Below, one piece after another: positions 1 through 11,309 of a DNA stretch of 64,000 bases. The notes beneath the pieces were generated by a model that worked only from the letters and a program-made list of their open reading frames with translations, searched no databases and was not told where the DNA came from. The position numbers were made by a program, and so were the translations under genes. Source of the stretch: Salminus brasiliensis (lineage: Eukaryota > Chordata > Actinopteri > Characiformes > Bryconidae). The stretch is from NCBI RefSeq assembly GCF_030463535.1, contig NC_132893.1, positions 25,446,282-25,510,281 of the forward strand, in the 5' to 3' direction. Position 1 is the first letter of the stretch. Each line of letters starts with the position of its first letter.

Positions 1-394
1 TGGTGTGCGTGTCGTAGTGATAGTGCTGCTGACCTCCGGTGGAGGAGTGCAGGCTGCCTTCGCTCATCACCGTGTCTCCGTTCTGCACGCCCTCAGCCGG
101 CGCCGCATCCGGGCTGGAGGCCGCGCTCCGCGGGTCGGCGAAGTTCACCACACGGAACCTGCCCTTCGCCTCTTCGGCCGCCTTGTCCGCGACGTCGCCA
201 GCGGTTAACGACGGGCAGTCGGAGGCCGCTGCCTTGTCGCTGCCAGCCGCCTCTGTCACAAGGTCCACCTGAAAGCGGCTCTGGCTAGGCGTGGGACCCG
301 CGGGTTTCAAACCGCCATCCACGGCGAGGGTGTCCGTTTCTGGTGGGGCAGCTTCGCCCGGAGAGGAAGAAGTGGGGCTCGGTGGTGCGGACAT
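1..394 (-). CDS. slc12a2: slc12a2 (NKCC1 Na-K-2Cl cotransporter), first coding exon, partial
   Basis: This exon encodes the cytosolic N-terminus of NKCC1, the plasma-membrane transporter that brings Na+, K+ and 2 Cl- into the cell. The reading frame opens at the ATG at 394-392 and stays open for 131 codons to the window edge, where the gene continues to the left. Diagnostic strings are [14 protein letters not shown] (near residue 37), GRFRVVNF (near 85), [15 protein letters not shown] (near 111) and HYHYDTHT at the edge. RFQV and RFRV are RFxV docking motifs of the kind bound by the SPAK/OSR1 kinases, which activate NKCC1 by phosphorylating threonines encoded further on. The tail before the first RFxV is shorter than in mammals and lacks their long alanine run. 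The start has GCC before the ATG (G at -3) and lies just after CCTCG pentamer repeats. The ctxn3 and prrc1 genes lie upstream on the same strand. The assignment is secure; the exact start is probable. Confidence 0.95.
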   Translation of the reverse strand, partial: MSAPPSPTSSSPGEAAPPETDTLAVDGGLKPAGPTPSQSRFQVDLVTEAAGSDKAAASDCPSLTAGDVADKAAEEAKGRFRVVNFADPRSAASSPDAAPAEGVQNGDTVMSEGSLHSSTGGQQHYHYDTHT

Positions 395-493
395 GGCGAG
401 GCGAGGCGAGGCGAGGCGAGGCTCAGCTTGGCTTCGGTGCTGGGCGCAGGCGAAGCAGCCGCTTCCAGTGAACGCTGACGTACGGTGAAACCC

Positions 494-512
494 GTGTGTG
501 TGTGTGTGTGTG
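494..512. repeat. (GT)n microsatellite
   Basis: A short GT dinucleotide run inside the probable slc12a2 leader. Confidence 0.9.
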
Positions 513-564
513 CGGGCGACAACGGAAAGAAGTAACGTTAGTGATGCGCTAGTTATTGTCTCTC

Positions 565-590
565 TCGCTCACTCACTCACATACATACAT
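565..590 (-). promoter_or_regulatory. slc12a2: Three staggered upstream ORFs in the probable slc12a2 leader
   Basis: The minus strand reads ATGTATGTATGTGAGTGAGT from 590 down. ATGs begin at 590, 586 and 582, one in each frame, and reach TGA after five, five and one codons. By eye these are the only ATGs between the putative start site and the main ATG. If transcribed, they would be expected to reduce or regulate initiation at the slc12a2 start. Confidence 0.4.
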
Positions 591-1239
591 ACACACCCCG
601 ACAGAAAGCGCTTAGCTAGCTTCTCCGGCTTCCTCACGGAGAAACGGCCAGTTTTAGCTCGTTACCGGTCCAGTCAGGGAAAACAACGGTTATTCTTTTG
701 AAATGGTAACGGAACGACTTCGAACGCGCGCGGACCGATTTGAAGAAGGCTAACGTTCGGAAGCTCGCGGACTTCTACTGTTTCTTGGCGCGAGGGACAC
801 TGACTTCCAGGTCCGGACGAGCTTTTAAAGCCGTGATAAAGAAAACAATACAAAGCTACCGACACACAAAGCGAGCTCGCGGCTCTCCAGCGACGCGGAT
901 AATGTCCGTAAGACTTCTGTTTGCTGGGGCTGATTAGCTAGTTGTCGTGTGATGCTATTGTCGACCTTGCCGCAACTCGTCCTCGCGCTACGGCTGCTCT
1001 CCCGCTGCCGCTATATACACACTCAGATACACACACACTCACATATACACACACACACACTGCAGCAGGGCATCGCTTCAGGGGCGGGTTCCAGAAGCCG
1101 CGCTGATCTCGCGAGATTTTCCGGCTCCCCAGCAAGGAAACAGGCGCGTGGAAGGGTGGAGACTACAGTCTCGTCAAGCTACAGCACGAGGAGCCACTGA
1201 AGCTAAAGGCGAGTGACGAGAGCTCAGACGGAGGACACC

Positions 1240-2110
1240 GTGAACATCTCTCACTCACTTATTCACCCCTTCACTCACTAGCTCACTCTCTCCCTCACCA
1301 CTTATTCATTCATTCACTCACTCTCTCACTCTTCTCTCAGTGTGTATTCCCTTCCTTACTCACTTTCTCTTTCCCTAATGCCTATTTACACCATCACATA
1401 CTGACTCATTCACTTATTAAACATTAAAATGAAACATCCACATTGACCATTTGTGACGGGCACAGATAGAATGTGACTTCCACGTTAATCCCATCCATGC
1501 AGTGAACACACACATACACACCAGTGAAACACATACAGTGGATAGTGAGCACACGTGCCCGGAGCGGTGGGCAGCCATTGCTGTGGCACCCGGGGAGCAG
1601 AGAGGGTGAAGGGCCTTGCTCAAGGGCCCAACAGTGGCAGCTTGCCGAGCCCGGGTATCGAACCCACAACCCTGTCATCAATAGCCCAGAGCTCAAATCA
1701 CGGAGCCTCCACTGCCCCACTGCATTCCCTCTTTTACTACAGTTCATATCCACTCACCTTTCCTCAACCCTACCTACTCACTTAGTCACTCTCTCACTCT
1801 TCTTTTTCACCACTTATTCACTCATTCACTCACATTCTTACTCAGTCAATTTCGCACTCTTCTCCCTCACTGCTTATTCACTTACATGCTCACTCACATA
1901 CTCGCTCACTCTTTCTCTCCCCATATGCTCATTCAGTCACTCCCCTGCTCTCCCTTATTCACTCACTCACTGTTGTCCAGACAGCTATAAATAAACCTCA
2001 CTCCCTCACACTCTTTTCCCTCACTACATTCACTCACACACTCTCTTTAGCTTACCAGCTCTCTTCCTCACATACTCACTCTCATTCTCCCTCTCTCACT
2101 CACTCTTTCT
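1240..2110. repeat. Degenerate CACTCATT/CTCACT-rich low-complexity tract
   Basis: On the plus strand the region is dominated by irregular CACTCACT, TTATTCACT and CTCTCACT repeats. A SINE interrupts it at about 1440-1721. No coding signal is seen, and the open frames here are low-complexity. Confidence 0.75.
1440..1721 (-). mobile_element. tRNA-derived SINE, near full length
   Basis: Read on the minus strand, the element has a Pol III B-box-like string GGGTTCGATACCC preceded by a degenerate tRNA-like head. The body contains GCCCTTGAGCAAGGCCC and CTCTGCTCCCCGGG, which I recall from the central region of widespread fish tRNA-SINEs (V-SINE-like). The tail reads CTGCATGGATGGGATTAACG. Two more copies of the family lie at 56086 and 60280. 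The class is clear; the family name is not certain. Confidence 0.75.
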
Positions 2111-2134
2111 TTCACTTTGTGGGTGCACCTCCTC

Positions 2135-2410
2135 ACACTATATGTCCAAATGTTTGGACACCCTTCCTAAGGAAATTAATCCCTTTGGGATGATGTGGGG
2201 AGGTGATTATCCAACATCCTGAATTGATGCTCTTGTCACTGAATGCAATCAGATTCTCACAGCAAGGTTCCAAAGTCTAGTAGAAAACCTTCCCTGGACA
2301 GTAGAGACAGTCATTCCAAAAAAAAGCAGGATCAACTTTTTTAATACCATTGATTTAGGAAGAAACAATACTTGGGGCCCAAAACTGCCCCAATACTTTT
2401 GTCCATATAG
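2135..2410 (-). mobile_element. TA-type MITE (ACACTATATG family), copy 1
   Basis: The left end reads ACACTATATGTCCAAATG and the right end CCAATACTTTTGTCCATATAG, imperfect inverted repeats of each other. The interior (GATTATCCAACATCCTGA, CTGAATGCAATCAGATT) matches the copies at 50267-50708 and 51699-52231. No coding capacity; about 275 bp, so internally shortened. Confidence 0.75.
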
Positions 2411-2604
2411 GGATTTTCTAGTCACATGAAAATCCCCAAATGGTATGTTGGTACATTCAAGAGAGTTTTTGCTGTTGGAAAAGTCAGAAACAGACCTAAT
2501 CCTAATAAATCTACTATTAAGTAACTGCAACTGCAACAAATTATAATATAAGAATGATATATAAGTAATATAAAATGTATGAGTTATCCTCAGATATTTG
2601 TAGC

Positions 2605-2628
2605 TAACCCTAACCCTAACCCTAACCC
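2605..2628. repeat. Interstitial telomere-type repeat, (TAACCC)4
   Basis: Four perfect tandem TAACCC units, the vertebrate telomere repeat, inside a normal intergenic setting. Confidence 0.85.
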
Positions 2629-2831
2629 AAGTGAGAAAGTGAAAGGCTCCTACTGAGGTTACTTGGGCTGCATCCCAAATAATGGATCAATTATTAATTT
2701 AAGTTTAATACATTTAAGTTTTACAGATTTTAAAAGTTATTGTTTGTGTGAATCAAAAAGAACATTCAATCAATAATGTAGACTAGATAAAATATTTTAT
2801 TTTACTATGACAAGTATTCAACAAAGGATCT

Positions 2832-2834
<3 letters not shown>

Positions 2835-2865
<31 letters not shown>
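2835..2865. repeat. (AC)n microsatellite
   Basis: An uninterrupted AC run of about 15 units, followed by imperfect ACAGACAC. Confidence 0.95.
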
Positions 2866-2870
<5 letters not shown>

Positions 2871-3884
2871 ACAAACACATTTGAAAAAAGAATGTAATGT
2901 TATCTAATTGACTAAAAAAAGTTTAGTCTGGACAGGCCAGGTGAGGCAAAGCTCCAGGCTTCATATGGGTGGGGCTTTATATCTGTCACACTGTGTGGCC
3001 TTGGCTTTGTGCTTTTACCACTGGATAGAAAAAGTACAGAGAAACTGCACTTAAGTAAAAATATGTTTTCAATTAAATCTAGAAGTACAGATCCAAAAAC
3101 CAAGTGAACCAGCATTTAAACATACTCAAGTGTGTTAAAGTAAAAACCAAAAACTGACTAGGTGTAAGCTTTTTACATGTTATTATATATTTGAATGAAC
3201 CTTCGCAGCCCATTGTGGAAAACCTACTAACTTTACTTTGTTCAAATAAAATGCTAGGAAAACTATTATGTTTCAAATCAAATTTAGCAAGTTTGCTATT
3301 GAGGTTAAATGTTTTTAAATTGATACTATCAATTGTACTTGTCAAGACATGTAGTGCACACACACTTCTACATCCTGTATCAGCTCAGAAATCAATTCCC
3401 AAAAAAGCAAACAAGCTGCTACTGGGTCAATACCATCTGACTCATAGCAGAGGTGTGTGTGTGTGTGCAGGTTTCCAGGTGAATTTACCAAAGGTCATAC
3501 AGATCTTTTATTACTTTATTTCAGGCACTAGTAGCTTAATGTCTGCACTGTTCCATTATCATGCATTCCTTCATTGATATAGATAACGTCCCGTAACCTA
3601 ATTAGAGTAAATAAATGAAGTACACACAAACAGTATATCAAAAAACAAATAAAAAATGTTGACAAAATATATTTGGATATTAAGAACAAACCGTGTCCAT
3701 AAAGTTTTTAAATTGTTCTTCAGTGAAACTAATTGTTATAAATAGAACCGTGAACACTCAAAGAACCATGTCAATGTGTGAATGGCTCCTTGCCTTGTTA
3801 AATGGTTCTTCTCCAAGATGGGGAACTGGTTGTACAGTGTCATGAACAATAATTATTATGAACAATAAGTATTTAATAAGAAAA

Positions 3885-4440
3885 TATATTCGGCAACTAG
3901 TCCCTCTTTCTTTCAATAGTCAGTTACTCCCCCTTTAGCAGCAATTACTGCAGTGAGCGCTTTTTGTAGTTGTTAATTAGTGTCTCATTGTCATGGAGGA
4001 ATTTTGTCCCAATCCTCCTTGCAGAACTGCTTTTGCTAAATTACATTTGCAGGCCTTCCAGCATGACCTATGTGTTTCTAGCCCTGCCACAATATTTTCA
4101 GTTAATTAGATAGGGTACTCCATTCCAAAAATCTAAATATTCATATTTTTAACGCTGTGAGGTTGACTTGCTTGTGTGCTTTGGATCATTGTCTTGTTAC
4201 ATGACCCAACTGCGCTTTAGTCTTACGTCCCAGACAAATGACCTGACACTCTTTTGAAGAATTCTCAGACAACAGAGCATTATTCATAGTTCTGTCAGTA
4301 GTAGCAAGGCAAAGCTTTCCTAAACCATCACACTACCACCACCATGCTTCACCATGTAAAGAGGTTGTCCATAACACATTTTTCCAAAAAGATCATTGTT
4401 TTTACTATATTAACCCCTTTGTTGCTAAGAGTGTACTTTG
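3885..4440 (-). mobile_element. Decayed Tc1-like transposon, transposase remnant
   Basis: The minus strand contains GGGTCATGTAACAAGACAAT followed by GATCCAAAGCACACAAGCAA, the Tc1 transposase segment around the WVMQQDNDPKHT catalytic motif. Near 4325-4355 GGTGGTGGTAGTGTGATGG corresponds to the GGGGVM-type segment. Stops and indels break the frame throughout, so this is a fossil. Confidence 0.7.
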
Positions 4441-6797
4441 GTTCTCCCAGTGACTGAGAGATCTGCATGGCTTGTGTTCCTCACTTCTTTCGGGTGTTTA
4501 TAGGGGAATGCAGTGCATCCACAATACAAGATCTTAGGCAAGAACTAGAAACAAATCCAATAAGAGGTTAGTGGTGCTAAGGTATTAGTTTATTGACGTG
4601 TAAAAAAACAGGAAGAGAGTTTTCACATTGGCCCTTAATAATCCAGGAAGCCTCGGGTGACCAGATGCCATAGTCTCATGTTTCGAAACTTGCAAAACAT
4701 TACGTACATTTATTAATCTTTCTAATTCTGTCTGAAATTCCTTACTTCAAGCCAAAAAGGCAATTTCCTGCAGTTCTAATGTGTCAACAGTCTTTTGCGG
4801 TAATCCAATAAACAATGAATTGTGGTGGTGATTAAAAGGCCCCAAGTCAAAGTCCTGTTGTAATGACAGACTGAATCGTCTGGGTTTCTGAACAGCTGCT
4901 TTAGTTGTTGGTCATTAACTGTCTGTCATTTTAGTTGCATAAATGAAAGCCTCTAGATTATTCCAGGCTTTACCTGAATAGTTTTCTTGTTTTTAGGATT
5001 TTTGAAGATCACTGTCCTTTTAGAACAGGGACAGCAATTGTAATATGTAGTTTCTAACACAGTTTAAGGTGAATGGCCCTTTTCACCAAACCATTTCACT
5101 GATTATCATGATAAGCAAAATCCAAGGGTGTGATTTCACTTTTTTCCCCAGATAAAGATCCACTGTTTACAATCCTTTGAAGGCTAATGGTTCTGTGTTT
5201 ATATTCAGAGAGATGGCACATGCCCTGTTGCAACATGTGTTTAAAGCCTTGTCATTCCTGGTGTTATGGGGGGTAACATGTAAAAATAGCTTTGCTATGC
5301 TGGTCAGTTTAGGTTTTGCTTTGTTTCAAATTCGCTTTGTTACATATTTGAAAGGGCAGTTTTCACACTTGTCCTGAATACACAACCCTGCATTTAGGAC
5401 TGATTCTGGGCTTGCTTGGGGGAGGGGCTTATCATCACTGATTTGCTTATCACTGAAGAATTTCATTCGAACCATGGATGGATTGCACAATTCTCTGCAT
5501 CACTTTTCTGCACACATTTTTGTAAAATGGTAGGACCAAGGTTCAACTGTTTATTGCTTTTCCTGGTTTTCCTTGGATACAAACACTAAAGCAACAAAGA
5601 ATATCACTTTCTGGAGTCATTTCACCATGCATTAACACCTGCAAACAAGGTTTTTAACGATGCTGGCAAAGCAGTCACATGACAAATTAAACCAATCACA
5701 CAACTCCACACAGGGCTTTCACACATGCAGCAGTGTGAAACCCATCTGTGTCAGCAATGGGTGCCCTGTGTTAGCAGGGGTGTCCACAGACACCCTTGGA
5801 ACCCAACACATGTCTGTCCTTCAGGTTCCATAACTTAGTCACAGTTGAACTTACAGACATGATTCATGTATTATTCAGCGATTATGGGGGCATTTATATG
5901 CAAACAAAGTTATGAAAAACTATGACAAGTATGCACAATTAGCCTTGGGTCAGTGCCTTCCAATGTGTACAGTGTTTGCTGTCTGTGTAGTTGACTTTCG
6001 TAACTGCACTTCCCTTTTTGTGCATTCATTCTGTTGCATTTTATGATTGTGTTTTGTTGCTGTTGCTGTTGTAGTATAGTAAAAGTCAGAGCATGTCTGG
6101 CGTAAATAATCTGGCAGCTAGGCTCACTCACTCACACAATCTCACTCTCGCTCTCTCTCTCTTTCTCTCGCTCTCTCATTAAGTAAAGCCCAGAACCCAG
6201 TAATCCTGTTAATACAATCAGGATCCAGCAGGGACTTCATTAGGCTTCCATATCTGCAGGTACAGTGGCACGCTCACATAGAACAACAACCCTGCAGTTC
6301 TCCAAACACAGCTGTCTTCAAATCAAAGAAACAATTTGGCATGAACTATTTGTGACATGTTGACATGGCAGACCTGTTTTATTGCTGAGAATGTTTTTCA
6401 TAACCTGCTGTCAGCTGGAAAGGTCATGCACCTAACTGAATGAAATATGCAACTGATATGACTTTTAATAATAATAAAAAAAATTGACTGTTGACCTTTG
6501 AGGCTGGTCTGACTGGCCTTATTAAGCAGTATGTTGGTTGAATAATTTAAATGTCCTAAATATCCAGATATTGGATTTTTTTTTTGTGTTTTTCCAATGT
6601 TCATCTATCCATTGTTTTATAGATATTTAGTAGTTACATCATGTTTAAAAAGGTTCCTAAATGGTTCTTGGTTTGGTGTGTTAAGTGTAGTGCTGGAGCA
6701 GTTTGCATTTGTCTTTACAATATATAAAGGGTCTTTAAAAAAGGCTCTTTTACATCTCATTTACAAAGCATTAATTGAAAGGTTCTTAAGAATATCA

Positions 6798-7152
6798 GAA
6801 CTGAAATCAAGGCTATTAAAAAATAGTTTATCCTGCTTTTGTTGGAGTAACTGTCTCTACTGTCCAGGGAAGGCTTTTCACCTCACTTCATCCCCAGCTC
6901 CCCAACTCATCCCAAAAGTATTGGATAGAGCGCCATCATAATACCTCTCTAGCTCCCACTGGGCATTAAGCATAGTGCCAATAGGTTCATGTGTATCTGC
7001 TCCAGAGAGTCCTATTCTAGTGGCAGTATGTCTCCGCATGGATTAGACAAGCTCTGTGTGTGCATTTGCACATCTGTGTCAGCAGTAGGTGCAACTTAAA
7101 GTAGCTGAATGCATTCATTAGAGGCGTCCACAAACATCTGGAGATATATATA
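6798..7152 (+). mobile_element. TA-type MITE (ACACTATATG family), copy 2, left end missing
   Basis: Plus-strand match to the copy at 50267-50708. Shared strings include TTATCCTGCTTTTGTTGGAG, AACTCATCCCAAAAGTATTG, TCTGCTCCAGAGAGTCCTAT, GCACATCTGTGTCAGCA and GTAGCTGAATGCATTCATTA. It ends in a TA-rich run that replaces the right terminal repeat. The left terminal repeat is not visible. Confidence 0.75.
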
Positions 7153-7158
7153 TATATA
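7146..7158. repeat. (TA)n run
   Basis: A short TA run at the right border of the MITE copy. Confidence 0.7.
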
Positions 7159-7159
7159 C

Positions 7160-8720
7160 CGTCGCTGTCAAACACACACACACACAAAAGACTTGTATAT
7201 CCAAAATAAAATAAACCCTTCTTTAATGGAAGTCAATGTACAAAAATAAGTTATTCCAATTTTATTCAAAAAGTTATTCAAATTTGAAGCTTTTCTATTG
7301 GTCCGTTTATTAAGAAATGTTGATTAAATGTGAAGCACAATGCCAGATTCAGTAAGTAAAAGTAAGTAAAAAAGTGGAAGACAACACTTTTATTATTGCA
7401 AGTGAATGGTATGTGGATATCCAATCCAACAGTCATTTTGTGAAGATTTTACCTAGAGAATGAATGTCTTACATGATCCAGAAGCAGCATTTTCTTCAAC
7501 TATAGCCTAATTTAAAACCACAAGAGTATTCATCAATAACAAGAATAAAATTACCTGTCCATGTTGCCGGGTTAGTGTGTCTTTCCAAGTCTCAGCACAT
7601 TCTCACAAAGTCATTTTCACCCTTTAGTCAGTTCACAGATTAACTCCATATGGCCTAAACATGACACTTATATGTCTTGGCCTCAATGTAGCCTCCCAAC
7701 TATTTATAACCAAATGTAGCACCAACACTAAATGCCAACATTGTTGCAGCTAATTAATTTTGCACTTTGAACTCACAATCAACCTCCAGATATCAACTAA
7801 TGATATTAAATTGCATTCATTAAGCAAGCATTTTCCATCTCTCATAATACATTTGAATTTCATTTCATTTCATTACGTGGCCTTTAAGACTAGACTACAC
7901 TTTTTGCACACTATATGACTCTTGTATTTAAAAAAAAAAAAAGTAAAAGTAAAATGTGTTTTTTATGAGATATGGGTTCTTTAAAATTCAGCTCTCAGCC
8001 TGAAGTCTGAAGTGAATGCAGTGCTACTCCACAGCATTTTTAGTTCTCAGCAAATGACGCCAAACAAAAAAACATGACTGAGCAGTCATTCGGACTGAAA
8101 GACTCCTTTGAGTGGTTTGGTGTGGTAAAAGCTGGCTGGTTGTTTTGACCTGAGCTGCTGAGGGCCGAACAGGGGGGCGTTCACATTTCTAAAAAAGAAA
8201 AAAAGGAGTTTACAGGTCATCGCTTGGCTTCACTCTATTCCCACAGTTACTAGCTTTTCAGGAGCCATAGAGTATAATTGAGATTATCTCTGAGAGCTCT
8301 GTCTGAAGGGATTGCACCGATACCAGTCTTGTGACTGAATAGGGATTTGTTTTGCGGAGCAGTTCAGGCACCTTGGAAGTTCAGACACTTTGTCATTATG
8401 TACCTAGAGTATCTAGAGTAAACGAACTTGGCACTATTTGAAGGTGACACATTACACATTTTTGTTGCTTTTTATTTCCTTTAATGACGCTGCATGAAAT
8501 GCAGGATTTCCTGATAAGACACTGAAAAACAAAAGAAAACAGGATTTCCTGGTTACGCAGGAGCGCTGTGTCACTGCACACTGCAGCAATAGAGATTATC
8601 TGACCCAAAACTGTCATCGGCAGAGGTGTTCATAACAGAGGGAACATCAATTGGATTGCAGCTGTAGGATGCCAAGACGGCTATAGTATAACCCTACTAT
8701 ATATAATCTAGTGATCCAAA
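7160..8720. other. Intergenic DNA, no gene seen
   Basis: A short CA run lies at about 7174-7186 and a poly-A at about 7930-7941. The rest is AT-rich DNA without recognisable coding or repeat structure. Confidence 0.55.
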
Positions 8721-8721
8721 T

Positions 8722-9215
8722 ATACACTATATGTCTAAAAGTTTCCAAACACTTCTAATTAACGCGTTGGTGGCATAGGTTTCTAACTATGCACTCTTAT
8801 CTTGTATAATCCAAACTACTATGGATCATTTGCTGTTTAGCATTTTCAAGACCCACAGGGTTTAATTTTAGGGTCTAGAAATCTTTTAATTATGACAGTA
8901 ATGTAGTTATGGGAGTGAAGAACTAACGTGTGGGCCTACATACAGGGTTTAAAGGGTTAAAAGGTTCTTCACAATTACACATCTCTATTACTCTCTTTAT
9001 GGACCCAAAGGTGAACCATTTGAAGCTATTTATAAATAACTATTTGGAGACTCTTTCGTTTTATTAGTGTACCAGACCTCTCTAAAGCTCACAACAAAGT
9101 TAATTGCAATCAAATCCTCATAGCAATGTGTGGAAAGGAGAGGTCTCCTTCCCAGAAGAGTAGAAACTGTTCCGGTAGCAAAGACCATAATACCATTAAA
9201 GAATGATTGGAAAAA
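8722..9215 (-). mobile_element. Decayed TA-type MITE, diverged copy 3
   Basis: The left end reads ACACTATATGTCTAAAAGTT. Near 9100-9175 TTGCAATCAAATCCTCATAG and CTTCCCAGAAGAGTAGAAAC resemble the interior of this family. The right terminal repeat is not recognisable, so the end coordinate is approximate. Confidence 0.5.
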
Positions 9216-11309
9216 CTAGTGTTTGCCAGTGTTTAGATAAATCTTACGCTTCGGTAGTATAACTGATTAGCATAACACTTTTTATGATATGAAATGTTAG
9301 ACATGTCTCTTTTCAAATGAGATGCATGCACACTGCAGAAATAATGGAATACATGGGTTGTAAATGAAGCTGAAGGCTATCGGAGCACACATGTTTTGGG
9401 GTTAATCTCCAGCCAAAGAACAACTCAAGAGCTATTTGTGCTACACCAGTGCACTCCAACTGCTCTTTAAATACCCTCATGTTTTTCACTTCAGTGGATT
9501 CTAGCACCAAAGCAAATGTGGCACAGCTTTACATGTTCTCCTACAATTTAGTTCGAAAAGATGACAAGGACTCATTGATCAGCAAATCAAGACCACACGA
9601 GGGAGAATATGTGACAAAGCCATGTGTCGTATTAGAAACTGAAGCTGTCCGAGTTCAAACCCCGTCTATTCCACCCAATAAGATCAGAGCAGTCACAGAA
9701 ATGTCACCATGTGTCATGTCCATCTGATGATCTTAACTCAGCATTTAGAGAGAGGGGGCTGTCTGAGTTTTTAAGTTGTGAGTGTCTTATTAGTGTATGT
9801 CAGAATTAGGTCAAAATACTGTACATGACATCGGTCATTCCTCATTTGTTGCATGCTAAAATTAAATATTTAATTAAGTACTCAACTTGTCACCAGCGCT
9901 TATCCGTTAAAACTAGATAATTTAATAATTTAATCTTAATTATTAGTCTATCACCAGCACTACTACATAAGATACATAAGATACAAAAGTGCACACAAGC
10001 TGCACAAGCGTATGGACCCCAATTCATTCTTTAAGGGAAAAAAATGAACAGCTGTACATGTGCATTGTTGATATCCCCAAAAACTGCAGGGCAAGATTTA
10101 AATTAAGAGTTATTCAACTTCCATACTGGTGCATCTCTAGTTAAAACCACATCTTGCTGTGTTCATTAGTGGCTAAAAATAAGGACTGCAAGGACTCTGC
10201 TCTGATTCACGGATCTGTTCTTTCTAGCAAAACAGCAAGACAGCCTCCTAAATCACCCGGTTACACACTGTCGTCCCCTGCCCTTCCACCCCTCTCCAGA
10301 TTAATGAGGTTCAAAGTGTGTCCCTTTCTCTTAGGCAAACTGAAGTTGCTAAACTAGCAGGGCCTGTGTAAAGTGAAGGGGAAGTGCCATATTTGCAGGT
10401 CGAGCTTGCAGATGAGCTGACACCCTGTGTTGAAGCCAAACAATCCCAATAGGCTCTCTCTAAAAACAGACCCTAGCAGTGGGCAGCAGAGAGGTCCAAA
10501 CACTGAGGTGGAATGTAATTACAAGAGCTGCTGCAACAGTATTTCTTGCATGTCACGTTCACCTGTAAAAGGTTTCAAGCAGACTGGTTACTTGCTGACC
10601 TTACTGTCTGTTTAAAGAGGAACGAGTTGTGAAGGAGGTGGTTGTCTGTAATGCAAATACAACACCTCTGAAATAAGGCCACATATTAAAGGTGTTACGG
10701 CCTAGTATCACGTTGCCATTTAAGTTGTGAATTCCAATTCAGACTTGGATGCATTTTTAAAGAAATTTCCTATCACTATGACTCAATTAGGGCACTTTAC
10801 AAATGCGTTCTAGAGGCATCTAATCTGTTCTTTAAGCTAGTTTACATTTTGCATGCAGTTCTTGTACATGCAGTGCTTCATGCTCAGCCTTTGGGACAAG
10901 ATGATAACGGAAGTAAGCTCATCGGAACCACAGCACAAACAAAGACCAGTCCTTAAGTAAGCCCTCAGGCACAGTGACGCAGTGCTTAAAGTCAGTCAGT
11001 TAGGTGAGTGACCCTGGCATAGACACACAATAGCTCTCAAGCAAAGCTAGCTGTTTATGCAGGAATGGCTACAGAGTAGGCTTAGTTATGTACTGTAAAA
11101 ACAATGTAGTTGAAGACCCTCAGCAAATACGGCCTAGAGTGTGATAAGGTCTGTTGGTGTAAACATCAAACCTGCAACAACCCAGGAAACTCAGATTGCA
11201 TTGTTTCACTTAAAGGGGCAATCTGGACAAAATGTAAACATCGCTACATCTGTTGTAAAGATGCCAACTCGCCTTATTCAGGGGTGCCACAGTAGTCTCT
11301 AGAGCATTT
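9216..11309. other. Intergenic DNA, no gene seen
   Basis: Unique-looking sequence with no splice-flanked open frame or repeat I recognise. A lone B-box-like string at 9653-9663 has no other SINE or tRNA features around it. Confidence 0.5.

Larger units (their letters stand above)
395..1200 (-). promoter_or_regulatory. slc12a2: slc12a2 5' UTR and probable promoter, CpG-rich
   Basis: The sequence upstream of the slc12a2 ATG is GC- and CpG-rich, in contrast to the AT-rich DNA beyond 1.2 kb. On the minus strand a TATA-box match, TATATAG, lies at 1017-1011. It would place transcription start near 980-990 and give a leader of about 590 nt. The leader holds a (GT)n tract at 494-512, three short uORFs at 573-590 and a run of GAGGC/GCCTC pentamers at 396-421. 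CA-rich microsatellite DNA sits just beyond the TATA match (1018-1060). The promoter role rests on position and composition; the start site is inferred. Confidence 0.6.
2630..6790. other. Intergenic DNA between slc12a2 and ctxn3, left part
   Basis: Apart from the CA tract and the Tc1 remnant I see only AT-rich unique-looking DNA and short CT-rich runs (about 6120-6178). The open frames are short, unrelated to any family I know, and lack splice context. No gene is supported. Confidence 0.6.

Noticed and set aside
1524..1994. A 156-codon plus-strand frame
   Set aside because: It runs through a SINE and then CACTCATT low-complexity DNA, so it is not a gene.
9640..9672. A B-box-like GAGTTCAAACCCC string as a possible tRNA or SINE
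   Set aside because: There is no A box at a suitable distance and no family body around it.
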